A DNA stretch of 56,348 nt, from positions 1 to 56,348 of the forward strand of contig VBOT01000071.1 in the NCBI GenBank assembly GCA_005893225.1. The letters are read 5' to 3'. Below are positions 8,966 through 17,555 of this stretch, one piece after another. The stretch is from Candidatus Eiseniibacteriota bacterium. Its GTDB lineage: Bacteria; Eisenbacteria; RBG-16-71-46. The notes below the pieces were generated by a model. The model saw only the letters and a program-made list of their open reading frames with translations. It did not search any database and was not told the DNA's origin. The position numbers and the translations under genes are program-made. Each line of letters starts with the position of its first letter. Position 1 is the stretch's first letter.

Positions 8966-10378
8966 CTACGCCTCGAGCACCGGCCGCTCGCGGTGGAACG
9001 CGGTGCGCTTCTGGTAGAGCTCGCCGAGATCCAGCAGCGTCGCCTCCTCGAACGGGGCGCCCATGAGCTGGAATCCCACCGGCATGTGCTCCTTGCCGAA
9101 CCCGCAGGGCAGCGCGATCGACGGCAGGCCGCAGGCGTTGCCCACCGCGCCGACCGGGTCCGCGTAGGGGAGCGCCTGGTTGAGGTCCTCCTCGATCCGC
9201 GGCGCCACCGACATGAAGTTGGGGGTCAGGATCACGTCGTAGGCGGAGAAGAACTCGGCCATCTTCTCCTGCAGCACGCGGCGCATGCGCCAGGCCTTCA
9301 CCAGATCGGGGCCGGTCATGGCCTGGCTGATCTCCACCTGGTAGCGCGCGTAGGGATCCTTGAGCTCCCGCACCCCGCCGTCGCGGTAGAACTTCTCGAA
9401 CGTCGAGAGCGCCTCGGCGGTGATGACGAGCCCCGCGACCTCGGTCGCCGGAAACTCGGGAAGCTTGGTCTCCTCGATCGTGAGCCCGGCCGCGTTCAAC
9501 TCCTCGGCCGCGCGCTCGAACGCCGCCTTCACCTCCGGCTCGCCGGCCTTCGAGAAGTCGAGCGGGATGAGGCCGGCCTTGAGACGGGACAGCGGCTTGC
9601 CGGCGCCGGGCGCGAGACGCACCGGCTCGTCGGAGGCGGTCGGGTCGCCGGCATCGGGGCCCGCGACCGCCTGGAGGACCAGCCGGCAGTCCGCCGCCGA
9701 GCGCGCGAGAGGGCCCACCTTGTCGAAGGTCCATGAGCACACCATGGCGCCGGCGCGGCTCACGCGACCGTAGGTGGGGCGGAGCCCGGTGATGCCGCAG
9801 AACGCCGAGGGGCAGAGGATCGAGCCCCAGGTCTCGGTGCCGAGCGCGAAGGGGACGAGCGCGGCCGCCACGGCGGCCCCCGAGCCCGACGACGAGCCGC
9901 CGGTCCAGCGATCCGGGTTCCAGGGGTTCCGCCCGGGACCGCTGATCGAGGCGTTGGCGAAGCGGTAGCCGAGGCCGCCGGCGAACTCCACCATCGCGAG
10001 CTTGCCGAGGAGGATCGCGCCGGCCTCGCGCAGCCGGCGGACCACGGTGGCATCGGCATCGAACTTCTGGCCCCGGCACGGCACCGCGCCCCACGACGTC
10101 TCGATTCCCGCGGTCGCGAGCAGGTCCTTGGCGCCGTAAGGGATCCCGTGCAGCGGGCCGCGGTAGCGCCCGCGAGCGATCTCGGCCTCGGCGGCGCGCG
10201 CCTGGTCGCGCGCCAGCTCCGGCGTCACGGTCTGGAACGCATTGAGCCTCGGCCCGAGCGTCCGGATGCGCTCCAGGTAGGCCTCAGTGAGCTCGACCGG
10301 CGAGAGCTTGCGCGAGCGGATCCGCGCCGAGAGCTCGCTCACCGAGAGGTAGAGGATGTCCTCGCCGAGGGCGCTCAT
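8966..10378 (-). CDS. Amidase-signature family hydrolase (GatA-like)
   Basis: This 470-residue protein belongs to the amidase-signature family, whose Ser-cis-Ser-Lys triad hydrolyses amides. Visible motifs are the Lys in HGIPYGAKDL (about residue 80), the Gly/Ser-rich loop GGSSSGSG (about residue 160) and the nucleophile region GTETWGSI, where most relatives have GTDTGGSIR; the Trp-for-Gly change is unusual. No gatB or gatC is adjacent, so a catabolic or peptide amidase is likelier than the tRNA amidotransferase. The start ATG 10378 overlaps the stop of the Tat-signal mini-protein by four bases, which implies coupled translation. Confidence 0.92.
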   Translation of the reverse strand: MSALGEDILYLSVSELSARIRSRKLSPVELTEAYLERIRTLGPRLNAFQTVTPELARDQARAAEAEIARGRYRGPLHGIPYGAKDLLATAGIETSWGAVPCRGQKFDADATVVRRLREAGAILLGKLAMVEFAGGLGYRFANASISGPGRNPWNPDRWTGGSSSGSGAAVAAALVPFALGTETWGSILCPSAFCGITGLRPTYGRVSRAGAMVCSWTFDKVGPLARSAADCRLVLQAVAGPDAGDPTASDEPVRLAPGAGKPLSRLKAGLIPLDFSKAGEPEVKAAFERAAEELNAAGLTIEETKLPEFPATEVAGLVITAEALSTFEKFYRDGGVRELKDPYARYQVEISQAMTGPDLVKAWRMRRVLQEKMAEFFSAYDVILTPNFMSVAPRIEEDLNQALPYADPVGAVGNACGLPSIALPCGFGKEHMPVGFQLMGAPFEEATLLDLGELYQKRTAFHRERPVLEA

Positions 10379-10737
10379 CCGGCCCTCCCGCTGCGCGGAG
10401 CGCCCTGCTTCGCGCCGCGCGCGGCCTTGATCGGCCTGAACGCGAACGCCATCTCGCTCCCGGGTGGGAGCGGGTAGTCGCGGATCGTCTTGAGCGTCCT
10501 GGCGAGGGACTTCTTCTGGCTCTCGATCTCGGCCTCGACCGCCTTCGAGCGGGAAGGCTCCGGAGCGAGCTTCGCGTTACCGGCCTTCGCCCTCGCGGTG
10601 TTCGCGCGGCGCGCGGGCGCCGGCGCGGCCGAGGCAGTCCCGGCCAGGAGGCCGGCCGAGCCGGCCGCGATCAGCTTGAGAAAGCGGCGACGCGAGCCCC
10701 CGCCCCTGGCGGAGCGTTCCCTACCTGCGCGCTTCAT
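10375..10737 (-). CDS. Tat-signal mini-protein coupled to the amidase
   Basis: This is a 120-residue protein. Its N terminus carries a twin-arginine signal (SRRRFLKLIAAGSAGLL) followed by a cleavage-like ASA. The mature part is short, basic and Ala-rich, with a helix-like Lys/Glu segment and a terminal segment PLPPGSEMAFAFRPIKAAR. I do not recognise the family. Its stop overlaps the amidase start (ATGA), and its own start lies 17 bases inside the thioesterase gene, so the three are translated as one unit. It may be an exported partner of the amidase, but that rests on context only. Confidence 0.7.
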   Translation of the reverse strand: MKRAGRERSARGGGSRRRFLKLIAAGSAGLLAGTASAAPAPARRANTARAKAGNAKLAPEPSRSKAVEAEIESQKKSLARTLKTIRDYPLPPGSEMAFAFRPIKAARGAKQGAPRSGRAG

Positions 10738-11176
10738 GAGATCTCCCCTCGGCGGTCCTCGCCAGGCTCCTGCCCTCGAAGGACTCCAGGGCCCGCCTCA
10801 GCTCCTCGGGCATCCGGATGCTGCGCTTCGCCTCGTAGTCGTAGCACACCTGGATCGATGTCGCCTCGGCCACCAGCCGCTGCGTGCCGCGCTCGCGGAT
10901 CTCGTACGAGAACGCGAATGACTTGTCGCCGATCCACTCGCAGCGGATGCCGACCTCGAGCACCTCGCTCACCTGCGCCTCGGAGCGGAAGTCGCAGCTC
11001 ACGCTGGCGAGGATGAAGGGCACGCGCCGGTAATCGGCGCCGTCGAACCGCCGCCAGTACTCCTGGCGCGCCACCTCCAGGTACGTGACGTAGACCGCGT
11101 TGTTGATGTGCCCCATCGCGTCGGTGTCGCGGAAGCGCGGGTGGATCTCGCATCGCACCGTGAAGGGAGGGGGCAC
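10721..11176 (-). CDS. Acyl-CoA thioesterase, 4HBT hot-dog family
   Basis: About 151 residues with the 4-hydroxybenzoyl-CoA thioesterase signature DTDAMGHINNAVY near the N terminus; the Asp is the usual catalytic acid. The downstream strands (FILASVSCDF and SFAFSYEIRERG) fit the hot-dog fold. Relatives (YbgC/FcbC-like) cleave acyl-CoA thioesters in the cytoplasm. I place the start at GTG 11176, six bases after the stop of the acetyltransferase gene, because the conserved part begins there. A GTG at 11230 would add 18 residues inside the upstream gene. Confidence 0.88.
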   Translation of the reverse strand: MPPPFTVRCEIHPRFRDTDAMGHINNAVYVTYLEVARQEYWRRFDGADYRRVPFILASVSCDFRSEAQVSEVLEVGIRCEWIGDKSFAFSYEIRERGTQRLVAEATSIQVCYDYEAKRSIRMPEELRRALESFEGRSLARTAEGRSHEARR

Positions 11177-11181
11177 GTCGG

Positions 11182-12459
11182 TCAGAAGGCGTTGAGCTGG
11201 TAGAGGAACGCCGGGCGGCAGCGGAACCACGGCTCGATCGCCTCCGCCGCCCCGCCGCTCGAGTCGATCAGCCCGACCTCCGCGGCGCGCACCGGCGAGA
11301 GCGTGCCGGCGATCAGCGGCCCGAGCATGTCGGCCTCGACCCGCAGCCGCGGGAGCCGGGGCCGCGCTCCGGTGCGCACGGCATCGGCGCCGACCTTGAG
11401 CTTCCCGTCACGCGCGCCCAGCCGGTAGCCGCGGGAGTTCTGGGGCAGGATCGCGTCGTCGACCTCGATCACCACATCGCCGCGCGCGGCCTGGGCCACC
11501 GGGAATCCCTCGAGTGCGAGCTTGACGTCGGTGACGCGCAGCATCGCGCCGTGCGCGACGTTCCCGGTATCGGTCATGATCCCGATCTCGGGGCCGGGCC
11601 GCAGGTTCTGGGGGGTCTCGTACAGCATCGTCCAGGCGCTGTCCCCCGGGGCGGCGAAGTGGATCTCCTGCACCTGGTCCGAGAGCGAGGCCAGGTAGCC
11701 CACCAGCCCGCGGTGCGCCTCGGGAGTGGCGGCCACGAACTCGATCAAGGTGAGGGCGAGCCGGAAGGCGCCGTGGGCGGAGTCCGCCTCGTAATGGAGA
11801 TAGCCCTCGATCTGCCCGCGGCGCCGGCCCTCGTACACTACCCAGTCGCCCGGGTAGCCCCACAGTCGCTGGTTCCACCACTCCGGACGCCGCGCCAGCG
11901 CGAAGTGACCCTGAGAGGCGACCCGGTCGTAGAGCGCCTGCACGGCCGGACGGTCGGGCAGCATGAGCCGGCGCGTGAGCCGCGTCTCGTCGGATTCCGG
12001 AAGGTTGGCCGGGGCGAAGGCGAGCGGCTGGGTGATCTCGATCGCGCCGTAGCCGAGCTTGCGGTAGTACGAGCCGCGGAAGGCGTAGAGGACCGAGAGC
12101 GCCTGCCCGTTCTGCCGCATCTCGCGCAGGGCGGCGCGTATCAGCGCCTCGCCGATGCCGCGGCGGCGGTGCTCGGGCGAGACCGCGACCGAGCCCACCC
12201 CGATGAGCGGGAGGCGCTGGCCGCGCACGAACGCGGTGAACGGGTAGAGCACGAGCGAGGCCACGATCTGGCCGTCGAGCTCGCCGACCCGAACGTCGCG
12301 GAGGCCGAAGCGCGGATGGTCGGTGTAGAACTCGCGGCGCTTCTCGAGGCTCGAGACGCGGTAGGCCCGCATTCCGAGCTCGGCCAGGGTCTCGACGTCG
12401 GTGCGGCGCGCCGGCCGGTAGCGCAACGCCGGCAGCCGCGCGGCGCGGGCGGGGCTCAT
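11182..12459 (-). CDS. Eis-like GNAT N-acetyltransferase
   Basis: This 425-residue protein starts at ATG 12459. The first GNAT domain has the acetyl-CoA loop VAVSPEHRRRGIGEALI (about residues 90-106). A second, degenerate GNAT domain follows, then a C-terminal sterol-carrier-like domain. This is the layout of the Eis family, which acetylates lysines or aminoglycosides. The chain ends in Phe (LYQLNAF). In mycobacterial Eis the carboxylate of the terminal Phe takes part in catalysis, so this end may matter. It heads the minus-strand run and diverges from the barrel gene at 12697. The natural substrate is unknown. Confidence 0.88.
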   Translation of the reverse strand: MSPARAARLPALRYRPARRTDVETLAELGMRAYRVSSLEKRREFYTDHPRFGLRDVRVGELDGQIVASLVLYPFTAFVRGQRLPLIGVGSVAVSPEHRRRGIGEALIRAALREMRQNGQALSVLYAFRGSYYRKLGYGAIEITQPLAFAPANLPESDETRLTRRLMLPDRPAVQALYDRVASQGHFALARRPEWWNQRLWGYPGDWVVYEGRRRGQIEGYLHYEADSAHGAFRLALTLIEFVAATPEAHRGLVGYLASLSDQVQEIHFAAPGDSAWTMLYETPQNLRPGPEIGIMTDTGNVAHGAMLRVTDVKLALEGFPVAQAARGDVVIEVDDAILPQNSRGYRLGARDGKLKVGADAVRTGARPRLPRLRVEADMLGPLIAGTLSPVRAAEVGLIDSSGGAAEAIEPWFRCRPAFLYQLNAF

Positions 12460-12683
12460 GAGCCGGCGCGGCCGGAAGGCGTCGGGGCGCTCGCGCCCGG
12501 GCCTCCGGGCCGGGGCGCGGCACTCGCCCGCGGGTCGAGGAGACCATGGGCACACACCATGGCCGCACAAAGTAGCGAAGCGCGAACGCCAGGGGAAGAA
12601 CGTTTCGCAGGTTCGGGTGGTGAGACTCGGCAGCTTGTGGTCGCCGCCGGGGCTTTGCTAGCTTCCCCCGCCTTGGCTTTCAT

Positions 12684-12689
12684 AGGAGG
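12684..12689 (+). promoter_or_regulatory. Shine-Dalgarno site that fixes a TTG start
   Basis: AGGAGG lies seven bases before TTG 12697 and is the best ribosome site in the 5' part of this reading frame. It decides the start of the barrel protein gene. Confidence 0.75.
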
Positions 12690-12696
12690 GTCGGCC

Positions 12697-13410
12697 TTGC
12701 CTGGATTCGCTCGATCGAAGGGGTGGGTAATCTCTGCCGCTCTCGCCGTCGCCGGCGCGGTGGCCGCCGCGACCGCGGCCGCGGAGTCCGTCCCGCCCCC
12801 GACTGCGGCGACCACCGCGCCGTCCGAGGATCCGTGGGCGAGCGGCCAGAACTGGCTCTCGGTGCGGGCCGGCTACGCGAAGTCGACCGCTGTCGGAGCC
12901 GGCGATGGCGGCGGCGGGTACGGCTTCGGCTACAGCCGGATGCTGGCGCCCCTCAAGGTGCACAAGGCGAGCTTCTTCAAGCAGGGCTACTCCCTCGGGG
13001 CCTACGTCCATCACGAGCTGCTCGGAAAGCTCGGCGCCGCCACCGAGGTCGAGGTGCCGGTGACGGTCGAGATGATGCGCCACTACCAGTGGAAGACCGC
13101 CTTGCGGCCCTACCTGGGTCTCGGCGCCGGCGGCTTCTATCGGAAGACCTACCGTACGGGAAGCGATATCAGGAGCATCAACCCGGGGGTCTACGTCGCC
13201 TTGGGCGCCAACGCTCCGATCCAGAAGGGGCAGCTCCTCGGCTTCGACGTGCGGATCATCCGCCTGAACACCGAGAACGATCCCGTCAATCCGGTCTTCG
13301 GGGCAGGAGGCAGCAAATCGCGGCACCAGGCTCCGCTCCCCTCGGGCCGCCCCCGCAATCCCGGCGCTTTCCACTGGAGCGCCAAGATCAACTTCACGAT
13401 GACGTATTGA
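12697..13410 (+). CDS. Outer-membrane beta-barrel-like protein (TTG start)
   Basis: This is a 237-residue exported protein. The chosen start is TTG 12697, behind AGGAGG. Residues about 1-30 form a signal peptide (Lys/Arg, then ISAALAVAGAVAAATAAA). The mature part alternates short amphipathic strands and turns (YGFGYSRML, LRPYLGLGAGGFYRKTY, NPGVYVALGANAPI) and ends in an aromatic residue (INFTMTY), as outer-membrane barrels usually do. It resembles OmpA/OmpW-size barrels; no specific family was recognised. It is divergent from the Eis-like gene. Confidence 0.7.
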   Translation: MPGFARSKGWVISAALAVAGAVAAATAAAESVPPPTAATTAPSEDPWASGQNWLSVRAGYAKSTAVGAGDGGGGYGFGYSRMLAPLKVHKASFFKQGYSLGAYVHHELLGKLGAATEVEVPVTVEMMRHYQWKTALRPYLGLGAGGFYRKTYRTGSDIRSINPGVYVALGANAPIQKGQLLGFDVRIIRLNTENDPVNPVFGAGGSKSRHQAPLPSGRPRNPGAFHWSAKINFTMTY

Positions 13411-14147
13411 CGGGGGAGCACGGCGCCGTCCACGGTGACGCGGGCGGCGCTGCATTCTCGGATGCGCCGCGCCGTCGGCGATCGGTCGCCCTCGACCCGG
13501 ACCGGGCGCCTGCCCTTCGAACCCTCGAGCGGAACGCCCGCGTTTCCCGCGGGCATGCCGCGTGCAAGAGATTCACGGTGCATCGAGAGCGTTCGCCCCT
13601 TCGACCGACGTCCGGGACCGGGCTGGGTGGTGTGGCGGTGGAGCCCCCGGGGTCCCATTATGCTGAAGATTGTCTAAAGGCATGCCGTGCCACCCCTACC
13701 GTCCAGCCCCACGCTCCCGGTCCCTCCACGGCGCCACACGCGAGTCCGGCCCCCCTCCCACCTCGCCTGAACCGTGGTGAAGGGAGACCGTCGAACCGCG
13801 CCTGCCCATCCCCTCCTTCAACCCTCACGCGGAGCAGTCGTGTGCCGCCGGTCCTGCCCGCCCGCGAGAGAAGCCAAGTCGGCACCGTTCGGAGGAGCGC
13901 GGCTCCGCTGAGCGCCTAGGCGGCACTATCGCCCCATCAACGGGCTGCCCTTCGTCGGAGTTCAAATCACAGTCTACTGCGAACCGCCCGGCTCTGGCGT
14001 TGCCGCGGTCGAGGACCCGATTTAGCCGGCCGGAGACGTCGAAGACCGAAACCTCGTAGGCGGTGAGGAGCTTGGCCGACAGCGGTAGCCCTGCATGGCC
14101 GCCCCGTTCGCCGGAAAACCCGGCACGTGCCCGAGACACAGCCCAGC
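13411..14147. other. Gene-poor stretch of 737 bases
   Basis: No convincing intact gene was seen between the barrel gene and the WecA-like gene. The stretch holds a 7-bp hairpin (GCCCGCG 13536-13542 with CGCGGGC 13548-13554) about 125 bases after the barrel stop, and the decayed FlgD-like tail listed separately. Confidence 0.6.
13924..14088 (-). pseudogene. Decayed FlgD-like C-terminal tail
   Basis: Read on the minus strand, this segment translates with features of a FlgD-like Ig tail: VSVFDVSGRLNRVL, then AGRFAVDCDLNSDEGQPV, matching the usual pattern V.VYD..GR.VR.L followed by G.H.V.WDGRD..G..V. The Trp of WDGRD is lost, the closing YF.RL strand is missing, and no start or upstream domain is attached. 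It looks like the remnant of a lost secreted-protein gene. Confidence 0.45.
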
Positions 14148-15299
14148 CTATTCGCGCCCAACCCCGGGTGCCGCACGGCGCTCGGCGCTCGCATCCGCCA
14201 CGTCCACGCGCCTCTCCGCGTCTGGGTCCGCCGAGGCGGCAGAATCCCCTCGCTCCGCGAGCTTCCGGTCGATGAACTCGAGCACCTCGAAGGCAAACAG
14301 CAGCCCGGCGGCGAGCACGATGGCGAGCACCGTGGCGTAGGTCCCCGGCAGGGCCGCCAGCACCACCGCCATCACTCCGAAGTATGCGCACAGGAACCAC
14401 AGGATCAGCACCGCGCTCCGCTGCGAGAGCCCCAGCCTCAGCAGGCGGTGATGGATGTGCGCCGAGTCGGCCCTGAAGATCGGGCGGCCGCGCACCAGAC
14501 GGCGCAGGAACGCGAGCAGGCTGTCGGCGATCGGGAGCGCCAGGGCAACCAGCGGAAAGAGCAGCGTCACGGTGGTGGTGCCCTTGCGGTTCTCGAGCAG
14601 CGAGATCGCGGCCAGGACGAGGCCGAGGAACTGGCTTCCGGTATCGCCCATGAAGATGCGCGCCGGCGGGAAGTTGTAGCGCAGGAACCCCAGGCTCGCG
14701 CCGATCATGCACGAAGAGATGAACATGACGTAGAAGTTGGAGTGGGTGCGTCCCACCCACCAGAGCGTCGCCGAGCCGATGAGCACCACGCCCGCGGCCA
14801 GACCGTCCAGGCCGTCGATCAGGTTGATCCCGTTGATGACCACCACCACCCAGGCGACGGTGAGCGGGAGGTTGAGGGCGCCCGACTCGATCGGCGGCCC
14901 GAAGGGATTGGTGATCGCGTGGATCCCGTAGCCGAAGGCGCAGAGGACCAGGGCCGAGAGCGCCTGGACGGCGAGCTTGGCCCACGGAGAGCTGCCGCGC
15001 AGGTCGTCGAGGACGCCCAGGACGAGGAGCGGCACCGCGGCCAGGGTCAGCCCGACGAGCGGCCTTATCTCGAGCGCCTGCGCCGGCCCGGGGAGGAGCC
15101 GGGCCGCCCAGGCCACGCTGAGCACGACCCCGACCAGCGCGAGCCCGCCCAGCGTGGGAATCGGCTCGCGGTGGATCCGGCGGGGGCCCGGATGGTCGAA
15201 CGCCCCGGCGCGCGCGGCCAAGCGACGCACCAGGGGCGTGGCGATCAGCGCTCCCGCGAGCGCGGCGACGGCGAGGATCAGCGAGTAAGGGATCCGCAT
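14148..15299 (-). CDS. WecA/MraY-type undecaprenyl-phosphate sugar-1-phosphate transferase
   Basis: This 383-residue polytopic membrane protein (about 10-11 hydrophobic segments) transfers a HexNAc-1-phosphate from a UDP-sugar to undecaprenyl phosphate, starting a lipid-linked glycan. Family motifs are all present: VLGVLDDLRG (DDxxD region), the catalytic INGINLIDGLDGLA, FMGDTGSQFLG, and the cytoplasmic HIHHRLL typical of WecA/TagO rather than MraY. A charged, low-complexity C-terminal tail of about 40 residues extends beyond the last helix. The glycosyltransferase gene ends one base from its ATG 15299, so the two form an operon, probably for O-antigen-like or exopolysaccharide synthesis. Confidence 0.93.
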   Translation of the reverse strand: MRIPYSLILAVAALAGALIATPLVRRLAARAGAFDHPGPRRIHREPIPTLGGLALVGVVLSVAWAARLLPGPAQALEIRPLVGLTLAAVPLLVLGVLDDLRGSSPWAKLAVQALSALVLCAFGYGIHAITNPFGPPIESGALNLPLTVAWVVVVINGINLIDGLDGLAAGVVLIGSATLWWVGRTHSNFYVMFISSCMIGASLGFLRYNFPPARIFMGDTGSQFLGLVLAAISLLENRKGTTTVTLLFPLVALALPIADSLLAFLRRLVRGRPIFRADSAHIHHRLLRLGLSQRSAVLILWFLCAYFGVMAVVLAALPGTYATVLAIVLAAGLLFAFEVLEFIDRKLAERGDSAASADPDAERRVDVADASAERRAAPGVGRE

Positions 15300-15300
15300 C

Positions 15301-16158
15301 TCAGCGCAGCCGGAGCGCGTTCGCCGCGACCATGAGCGCGGCGCGGAACATGATGAGCGCGTCCGCCAGCATCGACACGGGTGGGGGTGCCGGGTGATGC
15401 TTGTGGAAGTAGTGGATCATGCCGCGGTGGCGCTCGAAGATGACACGGGGGTCCACCTTGGCCTTGCTCGCCCCGATGTGATGCACCACGACGGCCTCGG
15501 GGACATAGGTCACGGCCCATCCCGCCAGGCGCATCCTCCGGCACCAGTCCACGTCCTCGTTGAACAGAAAGAACGCCTCGTCCATCGGGCCCACTCGATC
15601 GATCGCCTCGCGCCGCACCATGAGACAGGCTCCCGAAAGCCAGTCGACCTCGCGCACCGAGGCGTGGTCCCAGTCGGTGAGGAGGTAGCGGCGCGAGAAA
15701 GGGTTGTTCGGGAACAGGCGGGTGAGGAGCGAGTAGCGGTTGAACAGGAAGGTCAGGTGGTCCGGAAAGGCGCGCGCGGAGTACTCGAGGGAGCCGTCCG
15801 GATTCAGGATCTTGGGGCCGGCGATGGCCGTGCCCGGATGCTCGCGGAGATACGCCGCCAGCGCCGCGATCGCATTCGGCATCACCTCGCAATCGGGGTT
15901 CATCACCAGGACCAGCGGGGCGGTGGTGGCTCGGATTCCCTGGTTCACGGCGCGCGCGTAGCCCAGGTTCTCGGAATTCACGATCACCTGCGCCGCGGGG
16001 AACCTTCCGGCCAGGAGCTCCGGAGCCCCGTCGAGCGAGTGGTTGTCGATCACCACGGTCTCGCTCGCGAGCGGCCGCAGCTCCGGCTCGAGGGCGCCGA
16101 GGCAGCTCAGCAGCCGGTCGGGCCTCTTGTAGTGGACGATGACGATGGAGAGGTCCAT
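15301..16158 (-). CDS. Family 2 glycosyltransferase (rhamnosyltransferase-like)
   Basis: This 285-residue protein starts at ATG 16158, where the canonical first strand begins (MDLSIVIVHYKRPDRL). The GT-A features are VVIDNHSLDG, NLGYARAVNQGI, the DxD-type NPDCEV and the acceptor-side motif FLFNEDVDWCRR. It has the WbbL-like architecture of transferases that add rhamnose or another sugar to lipid-linked glycans in the cytoplasm. A short hydrophobic C terminus may associate with the membrane. It lies directly upstream of the WecA-like gene, and the pair would act one after the other. Confidence 0.92.
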   Translation of the reverse strand: MDLSIVIVHYKRPDRLLSCLGALEPELRPLASETVVIDNHSLDGAPELLAGRFPAAQVIVNSENLGYARAVNQGIRATTAPLVLVMNPDCEVMPNAIAALAAYLREHPGTAIAGPKILNPDGSLEYSARAFPDHLTFLFNRYSLLTRLFPNNPFSRRYLLTDWDHASVREVDWLSGACLMVRREAIDRVGPMDEAFFLFNEDVDWCRRMRLAGWAVTYVPEAVVVHHIGASKAKVDPRVIFERHRGMIHYFHKHHPAPPPVSMLADALIMFRAALMVAANALRLR

Positions 16159-16295
16159 GCAGGGTGGGGGCAAGGGCCGGGCGGACGTGAGGCGCTCGCC
16201 GGGGCCGCATACTAGAGGGCGGCGCCCCAATCGGCAATGCCGCGCGGGTGCGCATCGACCCGCCAGGCCGGCAACGGCACGGCAGGCTCGGCGGA

Positions 16296-16332
16296 CAGAT
16301 CACTTGTCAAAACCGAGCGGTCAGATCACTTG
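16296..16332. repeat. Pair of 11-bp direct repeats, 26 bases apart
   Basis: CAGATCACTTG occurs at 16296-16306 and again at 16322-16332 in an otherwise gene-free gap. It could be a protein-binding site or a mobile-element end relic; the sequence alone does not decide. Confidence 0.6.
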
Positions 16333-16425
16333 CTAACCCCATGCCGCCCGGGTGCGCACCCACCCCGCGCGGTGTGATACCGTGCGGCGGTTCGGGCCGG
16401 AGGAAGTCGAGGAGAGAGGCATCGC

Positions 16426-16932
16426 GTGACGAACGAGGGGGCGGGTTCGAGCCGGGAATCGCGCGGCATGCCGGCCCGGCGGCCGGCGCCCCGGCGGGTC
16501 CCTGCGAGGCTCCCGCGAGGCCCCTTCGCGGTGGCCCTGCTCCTGCTGGTGCTCGGAACCGGTTGCGCGCGTCTCACGGCCACGGGTCGCGAGCCCGTCG
16601 GGGTCCCGGTCGAGTCGCGTCCGACGCCGCCGCAGCCCCCCGAGAACGCCCCCGCGCCGGACAGCCTGGTCCCCCCCACGCCGCCGCCGGACACCACGAC
16701 CCACGCGCGGCCCGTCGTCCAGTCGAGGCTCGCCGCCGACACCACGGCGGCGGTCACGGCCGCCCGCCGCTGCGAGGGGCGGAGGCTCTTCCCCGAGCAG
16801 GAGAGCACCTACGACAGCGTGCTCGAGCTCCTGAACCAGACCCGGGCGGCGCTCGCCCGCGGTGACATGGCGCGGGCCGAGTCGTTCGCGCGCCAGGCGC
16901 GACAGCTGGCAACCTCGCTCAACTGCCGGTAG
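16426..16932 (+). CDS. Probable lipoprotein, Pro-rich with a helical C-terminal half
   Basis: This 168-residue protein starts at GTG 16426, behind GGAGAG (16411-16416). After a basic N terminus and a hydrophobic run, a lipobox-like LGTGC marks a likely lipidated Cys at about residue 47. A Pro/Thr-rich linker follows (PTPPQPPENAPAP), then a helical region with regular Ala/Leu/Arg spacing (LELLNQTRAALARGDMARAE), which may be a TPR-like hairpin. No family was recognised. The long region before the lipobox suggests the true start could be further in, for example the ATG 42 bases downstream. Confidence 0.65.
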   Translation: MTNEGAGSSRESRGMPARRPAPRRVPARLPRGPFAVALLLLVLGTGCARLTATGREPVGVPVESRPTPPQPPENAPAPDSLVPPTPPPDTTTHARPVVQSRLAADTTAAVTAARRCEGRRLFPEQESTYDSVLELLNQTRAALARGDMARAESFARQARQLATSLNCR

Positions 16933-16947
16933 CGCGGGCGACCGGCG

Positions 16948-17415
16948 CTAACCGGCCGGCGGGCCCAGCACTTGCTCGAACCACATCCGCACCCGGTCGA
17001 CGTGGCTCCCTTCCCAGTACCACTTGCCGCAGCCCGTGCAGTGCCTCAGCTCCTCGTGCGCCGCGATCACCTCGCCGGGCACGGAGCCGGCGGCGGCGCT
17101 CGCCGGCAGGGTCTCGAGCACGCGGTTGCAGAGCGCACACCGGCTGAACGGCGGGCCCGCGGTCTCGTGAGTCGCAGCCACGGCCCGCACCGCGGCCGCG
17201 ACGTCCTCACGCTCGACCACCACCGCCGGAACGCGGGCGAATCGCCGCGGGTGCCGCACACTCGGCGTGATCACGGTACGCCCATCGCGGCGAGCCGCCT
17301 CGAAGAGCTGCCGGAGGGGTGCTCCCGGCAGCGTCTCGACGTCGAAGCCCAGGAAACGGAGCCGCCGGGCGACGTAGTCGAGGGAAGAATCGGCAAGGAA
17401 GCGGGTGCAAGACAC
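16948..17415 (-). CDS. Mut7-C RNase-domain protein
   Basis: About 155 residues. The N-terminal part FLADSSLDYVARRLRFLGFD is the PIN-like core of Mut7-C proteins. The C-terminal part has the two zinc-ribbon pairs CALCNRVLE and CTGCGKWYWEGSHVDRV, which are diagnostic for the family. It is thought to be a small RNA-processing nuclease or a toxin-like PIN relative; activity is not proven. I place the start at GTG 17415 because the domain begins there; a GTG at 17490 would add 25 unlike residues. It is convergent with the lipoprotein gene. Confidence 0.85.
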   Translation of the reverse strand: MSCTRFLADSSLDYVARRLRFLGFDVETLPGAPLRQLFEAARRDGRTVITPSVRHPRRFARVPAVVVEREDVAAAVRAVAATHETAGPPFSRCALCNRVLETLPASAAAGSVPGEVIAAHEELRHCTGCGKWYWEGSHVDRVRMWFEQVLGPPAG

Positions 17416-17555
17416 CTGGCGAGGGTAACCCAGATGGGCACCGCCCTTCGCCCGGGCCGGATTCCCAGGTAACTCCGCCCGGTCGAGCACCTTCGGACCG
17501 CACGGTTGACCTCCAGTTGACGTTTGACCCGCTCTTCACGCAGGCTCCCCCGCCC

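Noticed and set aside
13435-13677. Short plus-strand frame after the barrel gene
   Set aside because: Low-complexity Arg/Pro translation with no ribosome site; no support as a gene.
16440-16470. GGTTCGAGCC as a possible tRNA T-arm
   Set aside because: No matching acceptor, D-arm or anticodon stem surrounds it, and it lies in a lipoprotein gene.
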